A stretch of 40,078 bases of DNA from Solirubrobacterales bacterium. GTDB lineage: Bacteria > Actinomycetota > Thermoleophilia > Solirubrobacterales > 70-9. The stretch spans positions 1-40,078 of the forward strand of contig JANWHW010000027.1 of assembly GCA_025450195.1 (NCBI GenBank). Reading direction: 5' to 3'. Made by a program: the position numbers and the translations under genes. Under the pieces are notes generated by a model. It worked only from the letters and a program-made list of their open reading frames with translations, was not told where the DNA came from and did no database searches. How positions within the stretch are numbered: the stretch's first letter is position 1; every line of letters starts with the position of its first letter. Shown here piece after piece: positions 9,508 through 17,773 of this stretch.

Positions 9508-10881
9508 GTGAGTCCGAGCAAACGCAAAAGGCCCACGCCTGTGAAAAGTGGGGGAGGAGCTTCTGGAAAGCGTGCTCCCGACCGTGAGGCGGTGCGGAGG
9601 TTCGGCCTGCTCGTCTTCGGCGTCGGCTTCGTTGTCCTTTTCGCGATCGTGGCGATTGCCGAGGGGGTCGGCGATCCGAGCGTTCCCGCGGAGGACGTCG
9701 CGATTGTCGAAGACGTCCCTGGCGATGACGGCAACATCACTAAAGCCAAATTCGACCACGCGCTGGAGCAGGCCGCGGCGGAAGCGAAATTGCCCAAGGT
9801 GCCCAAGCCCGGCGATGACCAGTACGAAGAACTGCGGGATGGAGCGTTGGAAAGACTTCTCCAGACGGTTTGGGTGAGGGGCCAGGCCGCCGAAATGGGC
9901 ATCTCGGTTACCGACGAAGAAGTCGCCGAGAAAGCCAAGGAACTGAGAGAGCAGCAGTTCAAATCCGAGGCCGAGTATCAGAAAGCCATCAAGGAACTCC
10001 ACCTGACGCAGGCCGACGTCAACGAAGTAATGGAATTGCAGATCCTTAGCCCGAAAATCGAAGAAAAGGCGCGCGGCAATCCTTCGCCGCCAAGCGATGC
10101 CGAAGTCGAGGACTACTACGAAGAAGTCAAGGCGACTCAGTTCACGCAGCCGGCCACTCGAGACGTGCGGCTGATCCTCAACAAAGACAAGAAAAAGGCT
10201 GAAAGCGCCAAGGCACTGCTGGAAAAAGACAGCTCGCCGGAGAATTGGCTCAAGGTGGCCAAAAAGTACTCGACCGAATCCCTCAGCAAGGGCGAAGGCG
10301 GTCTGCGCAGAGGCTTGAAAGAAGGCGACCTGGAAGAACCGGTGAACGCCCTGATCTTCGAAACGCCCGAAGACGAGCTCGAAGGGGTCATAGGCACCCC
10401 GCAGGGCTTCTACGTCTTTGTGGTCGAGAATTCGACCCCGGAAAGCGTACAGTCGCTAGATGACGTCCGCGACCAGATCACGTCTCCGCTCGAAGAACAG
10501 GCGGGTGAAGCTGCTTTCAGTGAATTTGTCCTCGACTTTGAAGCAACCTGGCGTTCGCGCACCTTTTGCGCTGCGGGATTCGAGTTCAAACGCTGCGCCA
10601 GCTTCGAGGAAAATGTCGATCCGGCGGCTGGTGACCCCCTCTTGGAAAAGTGCCGACAGGAAGTGCCGGTCAAAGAATTTCCGGATGCCTGCCCTGCGCC
10701 GGTTCGGCAGCTCGCACCGGCATTGCCGGGTACCGTCACTCTCCTGGCGCCTGGCGGCACCGGGAGCTCTCTCGGCGGGCTGTCGGGCCAAGCGACGCTT
10801 CCCCAGCGACCGCGGCCGGCTGGGCTGCCGCCAGCCGAAGAAGAAGCCCCTCTAACCGAAGGCGCCCCAGTCGTTCCCTAG
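9508..10881 (+). CDS. Membrane-anchored SurA/PpiC-type peptidyl-prolyl isomerase, paralogue
   Basis: 457 residues with the same plan as the preceding gene: one N-terminal helix (~31-50), a SurA-N-like region sharing AEMGISVTDEEV, a parvulin domain (~210-310, ending TPQGFYVFVVE), then a Cys-containing tail. The four tail Cys (TFCAAG, KRCASF, EKCRQE, DACPAP) sit in the same places as in the neighbour, suggesting conserved disulfides. It is likely a tandem duplication that has since diverged strongly. The GTG start lies nine bases after TATGCT (9493-9498), so a leaderless transcript separate from the upstream gene is likely. Confidence 0.85.
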   Translation: MSPSKRKRPTPVKSGGGASGKRAPDREAVRRFGLLVFGVGFVVLFAIVAIAEGVGDPSVPAEDVAIVEDVPGDDGNITKAKFDHALEQAAAEAKLPKVPKPGDDQYEELRDGALERLLQTVWVRGQAAEMGISVTDEEVAEKAKELREQQFKSEAEYQKAIKELHLTQADVNEVMELQILSPKIEEKARGNPSPPSDAEVEDYYEEVKATQFTQPATRDVRLILNKDKKKAESAKALLEKDSSPENWLKVAKKYSTESLSKGEGGLRRGLKEGDLEEPVNALIFETPEDELEGVIGTPQGFYVFVVENSTPESVQSLDDVRDQITSPLEEQAGEAAFSEFVLDFEATWRSRTFCAAGFEFKRCASFEENVDPAAGDPLLEKCRQEVPVKEFPDACPAPVRQLAPALPGTVTLLAPGGTGSSLGGLSGQATLPQRPRPAGLPPAEEEAPLTEGAPVVP

Positions 10882-10904
10882 GTGGGCTAGCCCGCGGTCA
10901 ATAG

Positions 10905-12224
<1,320 letters not shown>

Positions 12225-12260
12225 TGAAGGAATGCGGGGCCCTGCCGCAAAGGACGGGGC

Positions 12261-12632
12261 ATGGCAGCAGGCACGTACACGGGGAAAACGGCCGTCTACC
12301 GAGCAAGGCGTCGACCCGCCGCCCGCCGACGACCCGCCGCCAGGCGTGGCAACAGCAGGATTCGCTGGGACAGGGTTGGCCGCATCGCGCTCACCTTCGT
12401 CCTCGCCGCCGTCCTCTACTCCTACTTGAACCCGGCGATCAACTTCGTCAAGACCTACACGGCCACGAGCGATGCCAAAGCTCAGTTGCACGAGTTGCTG
12501 GACGAAAACGCTCGGCTTCACCGTCGCATCCAGTCGGCCGACGATCCGATCGCTCTCAATGGCAAGGCACGCAATCAGGGCATGATTGCGCCGGGCGAGA
12601 CGCCGATCGTCATCCGCGGCTTGAAGCCCTGA
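12261..12632 (+). CDS. FtsB/DivIC-like septum formation initiator
   Basis: 123 residues. An Arg-rich cytoplasmic tail (RRRPAARRRPAARRG) is followed by one transmembrane segment (~42-60), a coiled coil (SDAKAQLHELLDENARLHRR) and a short extracytoplasmic domain ending in MIAPGETPIVIRG. This is the layout of FtsB/DivIC, which joins FtsL and FtsQ in the divisome. Its position directly after eno matches the widespread eno-ftsB order. The basic tail is longer than in E. coli FtsB, as usual in actinobacteria. Confidence 0.85.
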   Translation: MAAGTYTGKTAVYRARRRPAARRRPAARRGNSRIRWDRVGRIALTFVLAAVLYSYLNPAINFVKTYTATSDAKAQLHELLDENARLHRRIQSADDPIALNGKARNQGMIAPGETPIVIRGLKP

Positions 12633-12653
12633 TCCAACCCAAGGAGCACACCG

Positions 12654-14900
12654 GTGGTTAGCGCCGGCGCCTACATAGTCGGTGCTCTTGCGCTGGCGGT
12701 CGTGGCCGTTTCGCTTGGCTTCAGCGCCCTGCGCATCCGTCAGCGCCTGCTGCCGGCATGGGAGGGAGCGCCGGCTCGCCTGGTTGAGGCGATCGTTGGG
12801 ATCGCGCTGCTGATCTGGCTTTCGGAGCTCCTCGGAGTCCTCGGCCTCTTCTACGCTTGGGCCCTCGTCCTCTCCTCTGCTTTGCTTGCCGGCGTGACCA
12901 CCTGGGTTACGCGGCCTTCGCGATCGGGCACGCGGCCTCTGTCGGCGGGTGGCGGCGTAGGGGGGCCCAGCCCCGAGGAAGCTTTAGCTACCGGAGGGGG
13001 TGGGGGGTCCCCTGCGGCGACAGGACCCGCCGGCCCACAGGCGCCTGCCTCTCACTCGACGTCGCCTTTGATGCTGCTGATCACCGTCGGCGTAATCGCG
13101 CTGGTCTTCGCCCACTGGGGTCTGACCGCGAAGGACGCACTCGACCGCGGGATCTTCAACTTCGACTCCCTCTGGTACCACATGCCATTCGCGGTCGAGA
13201 TGGCCCAGAGCCACTCGGTGACCGGCCTCCACTACACCGAGACCGTCTTCACGAACTGGTTCTACCCGCAGAACTCCGAGATCCTCCATGCCGCCGGCAT
13301 TCTGCTGACCGAGCGCGACACGCTCTCTCTTTTCCTCAACTTCGGCTGGCTGGCGGTGGTGTTCCTGGCTGCCTGGTGCATAGGCAGGCCATACGGGCGA
13401 GGCCATCTCAGCGTGATTGCGGTGGCGCTTCTCTTGGAGTGCCACACGCTGGTCGTGCGCGAGCCGGGGGCCGCGAAGAACGATTTGGTGGCGGCGGGAT
13501 TGCTGCTTGCGGCGATTGCGATCCTGATCAACGCTTGGGCGACGAGCAGGCAAGGCGAGCAGCGGTCCCTGCCGGTCGGTTGGGCACTTGCCGCCGCCGG
13601 CCTTGCGGTCGGCCTTGCGGTCGGGACCAAGTCGACCACGCTGGCGATAGTCGTGGCGATCACCGTTGCGGTCCTCGTACTGGCGCCGGCGGGAAGGCGG
13701 TGGGCAGCGGCCGGCTGGTGGTTCCTACCGGCGATCGCCGGCGGAGGGTTTTGGTACTTGCGCAACCTGATCGTGGCCGGCAACCCGCAGCCCCAGGTCG
13801 AGAGCCTTGGCCCGATCTCGCTGCCCCATCCCGAGCAGTTGCAGACCGGCCGGCCCGATTTCAGCATTGCCCACTACGCGACCGACACCGGAGTTTGGCG
13901 GGAGTACTTCGGACCGGGCCTCGAGCAGGCTTTCGGCACTCTCTGGCCGCTCGTCGTCGCGGGGGCGATCGCCGGCGCTGTATTGGCGCTTCTGCGCGGC
14001 CGGGATCGAGTCGTGCGCTGGAGCGGCGGCGTTGTCCTGGTCGGGATGCTCGTCTACTTGATCACCCCACTTAGCGCCTCGGGAGCAGAGGGAGCGCCGG
14101 TTGGCTTCGCGCTCAACATCCGCTACGCGATCCCGGCGCTACTGGCCGGCATGGCCCTGCTGCCCCTCGCCCGCGTCTTCGACGGCGAGCGTCGCCAGTG
14201 GGTACTGATCGCGGTGTTGCTTGTGGTCTTGGTCGCCACCGATCGTGCCGACGCGGTCTTGCGCGATCCGTCTCGTTTCTTCGGCCTGTTGGTGGCCACG
14301 CTTTCAGTTCTGATTCCGGCGGCTTTGCTGCTGGCACGTAGTCGCGGAGCGTCTCGAAGCGCCGTCGCGGCGGGGTTCGCAATCCTGGCCCTCTCGGTGG
14401 CCACGATCGGCTACCCGGTGCAGCGCGACTATTTGCACAACCGATTTGGCCCCGGCGCTGGGATCCCCGATATGGACCTCGACTCCGCCTATCTGTGGGC
14501 GCGCGACGTCGACAATGCCCGCATCGGCCTCGCCGGCACGACCGCCGGCTTTCTCCAGTACGGCTTCTATGGCCGAGACCTCTCCAACCAGGTCGTCTAC
14601 CTCGGTGCCAGCGGTCCTCACGGCGCCTTCAACCCAATCCCGACCTGCCGCGAGTTCCGGGCGGCGGTCAACGCCGCCGATCTTGACTATCTGGTCACCG
14701 CGCCCTTCCTCAATTTCATTCACACCGAGGAGCCGATCGCCTCTCCCGAGGCGGGTTGGCTGCAGGGCGATCCAGCGGTGACGCCGTTCGAGCGCAGCGG
14801 CCCGGTCATCATTTGGAGAGTGGGGGGTCGCCTGCGGCCGGCGACCTGCGACGCGCAAAACGCACCGCTCCGCCGCGTGCCGTACTTGCCGAGCGCCTAA
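12654..14900 (+). CDS. Large polytopic membrane protein, GT-C glycosyltransferase-like
   Basis: 748 residues from a GTG start 21 bp after the ftsB-like gene. There are about 12 predicted membrane helices; a low-complexity Gly/Ser/Pro loop sits near residues 85-130. After it comes FNFDSLWYHMPFAVEMAQS, whose acidic residue in the first long loop is in the position expected for a GT-C (ArnT/PMT-like, family 39) polyprenyl-sugar transferase. An extracytoplasmic domain follows the last helix (~600-748, with LWARDVDNARIGLAG). A role in cell-envelope glycosylation is inferred from architecture only. It is immediately followed, 3 bp later, by a second protein of similar layout. Confidence 0.65.
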   Translation: MVSAGAYIVGALALAVVAVSLGFSALRIRQRLLPAWEGAPARLVEAIVGIALLIWLSELLGVLGLFYAWALVLSSALLAGVTTWVTRPSRSGTRPLSAGGGVGGPSPEEALATGGGGGSPAATGPAGPQAPASHSTSPLMLLITVGVIALVFAHWGLTAKDALDRGIFNFDSLWYHMPFAVEMAQSHSVTGLHYTETVFTNWFYPQNSEILHAAGILLTERDTLSLFLNFGWLAVVFLAAWCIGRPYGRGHLSVIAVALLLECHTLVVREPGAAKNDLVAAGLLLAAIAILINAWATSRQGEQRSLPVGWALAAAGLAVGLAVGTKSTTLAIVVAITVAVLVLAPAGRRWAAAGWWFLPAIAGGGFWYLRNLIVAGNPQPQVESLGPISLPHPEQLQTGRPDFSIAHYATDTGVWREYFGPGLEQAFGTLWPLVVAGAIAGAVLALLRGRDRVVRWSGGVVLVGMLVYLITPLSASGAEGAPVGFALNIRYAIPALLAGMALLPLARVFDGERRQWVLIAVLLVVLVATDRADAVLRDPSRFFGLLVATLSVLIPAALLLARSRGASRSAVAAGFAILALSVATIGYPVQRDYLHNRFGPGAGIPDMDLDSAYLWARDVDNARIGLAGTTAGFLQYGFYGRDLSNQVVYLGASGPHGAFNPIPTCREFRAAVNAADLDYLVTAPFLNFIHTEEPIASPEAGWLQGDPAVTPFERSGPVIIWRVGGRLRPATCDAQNAPLRRVPYLPSA

Positions 14901-14903
14901 ACG

Positions 14904-16487
14904 ATGGCGTTCCGGACCCGTTGGCGCCCATGGATTCCCTGGCTGTGGGTGTTCGCGCCGATCGTCTGCGCGGCCATCGCCTACGTCGTGGTGGAGCCTC
15001 CCACCACAGATCTGGCGGCGCAGACGTTTCGCAGCGAGCTCTTCGACGCGCATGGGCTCCTGATCTGGAACAACTTTTGGTACGGAGGGCATTATCTGCT
15101 GGGCTACAGCGTCCTCTTTCCACCGCTCGCCGCGACGCTGGGGGTGGCCGAGGTTGGAGCTGTGGCAGCGGTCATCGCGGCGATGCTCTTCGCGCTGCTG
15201 GTACAGCGCGACTACAGCGCCCACGCGCGCCTCGCGACCCTCTGGTTTGGGGCCGGGGCGATCGCCATAGTGCTCAGCGGCAGGCTCACGTTTGCGCTGG
15301 GGGTTGCGATCGGGGTCGGCGCCCTCCTCGCCCTCAGCCGGGGGCGCTTGGTCCCCGCGGCGCTGCTGGCGGCGGCCACCTCCTGTGCGAGCCCGGTGGC
15401 CGGGTTCTTCCTGCTGGTGTTCGGCGCGTCCCTGGTGCTCACCGGCCACCGGCTGAAGGGCGTTGTGCTGGGGGCGTGTGCAGTCGCTCCGCTGGCGTTC
15501 ATGCTCATCCTCTTTCCCGTTGAGGGTGCGGAGCCTTTCGTGGCGTCCAGCTTCTGGGGAGGGCTGGCAGTCATCCTCTTGGTCCTGTTGGTGTTGCCGC
15601 GGGGCGAGCGCCTGCTGCGGCTTGGGACCGCGCTGTATGCGGGCACGGTCGTGCTCGCTTTCCTGATCCCCAACGCGCTGGGTGGCAATGTGGTGCGCCT
15701 GAGCAATCTTGCCGCCGGCCCGGTGGTTGCCCTCGCCGTGAGCGGGCCGCGCCGTCGCCTCATTCTTGCCTTGGTTGCACTGCCGCTGCTCTACTGGCAG
15801 TGGCAGCCCGCCTTCCGCGACGTATTCACTGTGAGGGACGAGCCGTCGGTGGAACAGAGCTTCTACGCCCCACTGCTGGCCCAACTGCGGGCTCGGACCG
15901 CCGGCATACCGGTCCGAATCGAGGTGCCTCCCACCCAGCATCGCTGGGAGGCCCGCTACGTAGCACCGGAGTTCCCCCTGGCGCGCGGCTGGGAGCGCCA
16001 GCGCGAATCCGATGACTTCGACCTCTTCAATGAAGATCTCTCGCCGCCCACGTATCTCTCATGGCTGCAATCGAACGGCGTCAGCTACGTCGCGCTCGCG
16101 AATGTGGAGCTCGACTACTTAGCCCAGCAAGAGGCGACGCTCATACGGCACGGCTTGCCCTACCTGACCCCCGTCTGGAGCAATGAGGACTGGCGCCTCT
16201 TCGCCGTGCGCGATCCCAGTGGCTTGACGGATGGCTCGGCGCGGGTCACGTCGATCGGGCCGGACTGGTTTGAGGTTCGAGTTGACCGGCCCGGCAGGTC
16301 GGTCCTCCGGATTCACTACAACCGCTATTGGAAGCTCGATGGAGTTGAGGCCTGTCTGCGGGAAGAGGGGCCCTGGTCGGTCCTCGAGGCACACGCTGCC
16401 GGCACGGTTCAGGTCAGCACCGACTTCAGCTTCGCCGCTCCTCGCGGGCGGGACCAGGCCTGTTCCCCGCCCGGTTCCCGTGACTAA
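14904..16487 (+). CDS. Polytopic membrane protein with extracytoplasmic C-terminal domain
   Basis: 527 residues and about 9-10 hydrophobic helices in the first ~310 residues, then a soluble domain of ~210 residues (containing RVEVPP-like PVRIEVPPTQHRWEARYVAPE and ARGWERQRESDDFDLFN). The first loop carries LIWNNFWYGGHYLLGYSVLFPPL, reminiscent of oligosaccharyl or GT-C transferase-like YfhO-type proteins, but no decisive catalytic motif was identified. The start codon is three bases after the previous stop, so the two are probably translated from one message. The function is unknown; an envelope polysaccharide or glycolipid role is a guess from context. Confidence 0.6.
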   Translation: MAFRTRWRPWIPWLWVFAPIVCAAIAYVVVEPPTTDLAAQTFRSELFDAHGLLIWNNFWYGGHYLLGYSVLFPPLAATLGVAEVGAVAAVIAAMLFALLVQRDYSAHARLATLWFGAGAIAIVLSGRLTFALGVAIGVGALLALSRGRLVPAALLAAATSCASPVAGFFLLVFGASLVLTGHRLKGVVLGACAVAPLAFMLILFPVEGAEPFVASSFWGGLAVILLVLLVLPRGERLLRLGTALYAGTVVLAFLIPNALGGNVVRLSNLAAGPVVALAVSGPRRRLILALVALPLLYWQWQPAFRDVFTVRDEPSVEQSFYAPLLAQLRARTAGIPVRIEVPPTQHRWEARYVAPEFPLARGWERQRESDDFDLFNEDLSPPTYLSWLQSNGVSYVALANVELDYLAQQEATLIRHGLPYLTPVWSNEDWRLFAVRDPSGLTDGSARVTSIGPDWFEVRVDRPGRSVLRIHYNRYWKLDGVEACLREEGPWSVLEAHAAGTVQVSTDFSFAAPRGRDQACSPPGSRD

Positions 16488-16498
16488 CCTTTGGTGGG

Positions 16499-16822
16499 AT
16501 GAGCTATCCACTCGAAAACGCGCTCTTCCAGTGGGAGGAGGGTTGGCGGACTCTTCAAGGGCTCCGCGCCGGCCCGGCGGAGCAACGCCGCGTCGACCGC
16601 GTGGTCGATGCCATCGGCGAGGAGTTGCGTCGGCGGATCGGCCCGACCTTTCGCGCGGCGGAGCTTGCGGACCTATACGCGCAGGGGACCGACTGGTGCC
16701 AGCAGGCGGCAATCGACACGGCTCCCGGCCTCGAAGCCGATCCGCAATCGCTCGCGGACGCCGCCTTCTGGCTCTACCTTCGCCGCGCCGGAGACTTCGC
16801 GGGCGGGCGTCAGCTGGCGTGA
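16499..16822 (+). CDS. Small soluble protein, unknown function
   Basis: 107 residues, predicted mostly helical, with no membrane segment or signal peptide. Visible features are ALFQWEEGWRTLQGL at the N-terminus, an ELRRRIGPTF segment and TDWCQQAAIDTAP in the centre. It starts 11 bp after the preceding stop; a TAACCT box overlapping that stop (16485-16490) sits eight bases before the ATG, so it may have its own leaderless promoter. The family was not recognised. The bases after its stop and the convergent gene at 16846 leave no room for more genes. Confidence 0.6.
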   Translation: MSYPLENALFQWEEGWRTLQGLRAGPAEQRRVDRVVDAIGEELRRRIGPTFRAAELADLYAQGTDWCQQAAIDTAPGLEADPQSLADAAFWLYLRRAGDFAGGRQLA

Positions 16823-16845
16823 CCGGAAGCGTCTCCGGTCACCCG

Positions 16846-17415
16846 CTAGTCCTCTGAGTCCTCTTCCTCGGCCGCGCCTGCGCGGCGGATGACGATCTGA
16901 TCTGGCTCTATCCGTACCGTCACCTCGCGCTTACCCGCCCAATGCTCGGTGTAGGCAGGGTTGTCCTTGACGCTTGGATCGAGCCAGAGGCCGTACCCGT
17001 CCTGTTCCCCATGGTCGAAAGTTCCCTCGAGCTCTTTACGCCGTCCCCGACCTCGCCTGCCACGGCGACGCCTGCGGCGCGGCGCGGCCTCGCCATCCTC
17101 ATCGTCGGCGGACTCGGTGCTCGCCTCCGACTCCTCTGCCTCGTCGCCGTCTGAGGTGGACTCCTCCTCTGCTTCCTCCTCTTTGGCTGCCTCCTCGGCA
17201 GTGGCCGCCTCGACCTCAGCCTCGATTTCGTCGCGGAGGTCAAGTTCCGGTGAGCCGCCGTCCTCCTCATCGGGGGTGAGCTCGTGCTGGCTGCGGAACT
17301 CGCGCAGCTCGGTCGCGCTCACTTCCAGCTGGTGCGCTATCCATGCATCGGTCCGCCCCTGGCGCACCCATGCGCGGATCTGGTTGAGCTGCGGCTTCAG
17401 TGAGCGTCGTGCCAT
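16846..17415 (-). CDS. Low-complexity acidic/basic protein with N-terminal helix-turn-helix-like segment
   Basis: 189 residues in four blocks. An N-terminal ~45-residue helical segment (QLNQIRAWVRQGRTDAWIAH) resembles a homeodomain-like helix-turn-helix. A strongly acidic stretch (~50-105) is nearly all Glu, Asp, Ser and Ala. An Arg/Gly cluster (RRRRRRGRRGRGRRK) follows. A compact C-terminal part, YGLWLDPSVKDNPAYTEHW then VTVRIEPDQIVIRR, looks folded. Basic RG tracts beside acidic regions suggest nucleic-acid association, but this is inference. The start is supported by TAGACT (17430-17425) nine bases upstream. Confidence 0.65.
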   Translation of the reverse strand: MARRSLKPQLNQIRAWVRQGRTDAWIAHQLEVSATELREFRSQHELTPDEEDGGSPELDLRDEIEAEVEAATAEEAAKEEEAEEESTSDGDEAEESEASTESADDEDGEAAPRRRRRRGRRGRGRRKELEGTFDHGEQDGYGLWLDPSVKDNPAYTEHWAGKREVTVRIEPDQIVIRRAGAAEEEDSED

Positions 17416-17445
17416 CGGCGCGCGAGTCTATTCAACTGCCTGGCG

Positions 17446-17742
17446 CTAGGCCATCAGGATCGAGAGCGCCTCGAACATCGCCACCACAACGACGATGACG
17501 GTTGCGGTCAAGCAGACCGCGAGAACGCTGAACCGCACCTTGCCGTGCTGCTCGTTGCGAGTCATCCGACGCACCCGCGAGCGGTTGGCCGCGCGGCGGC
17601 GCAGCTGCTCGCGCCGTCGCCGCTCCAAGGTTGTCTCCTGTTCGAAGGCAACCTCGAACTGGGAAATGCTTTGTCGCATTCTCATAATTCGGGTGACCCG
17701 GAGGTCGCGGCGGACCGTAGCAAGCCGCAAAGCGTCCTGCAT
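17446..17742 (-). CDS. Small tail-anchored membrane protein, unknown
   Basis: 98 residues at most. The central part is a charged, coiled-coil-like helix (QFEVAFEQETTLERRRREQ) followed by an Arg-rich patch, and the C-terminus is one hydrophobic helix (VLAVCLTATVIVVVVAMFEAL) with only five residues after it. The true start may be the internal ATG at 17685 or 17679, since the first ~20 residues are poorly convincing. It lies 31 bp downstream of the leuS-like stop codon and could share its message. No family was recognised. Confidence 0.5.
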   Translation of the reverse strand: MQDALRLATVRRDLRVTRIMRMRQSISQFEVAFEQETTLERRRREQLRRRAANRSRVRRMTRNEQHGKVRFSVLAVCLTATVIVVVVAMFEALSILMA

Positions 17743-17773
17743 ATGCCAGTTGTGCCAAAAGTCACGAGCAGAT

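Noticed and set aside
14304..15941. 545-codon minus-strand frame opposite the GT-C-like genes
   Set aside because: Rich in Arg, Gln, His and Glu without pattern, and it spans the junction of two clear membrane protein genes.
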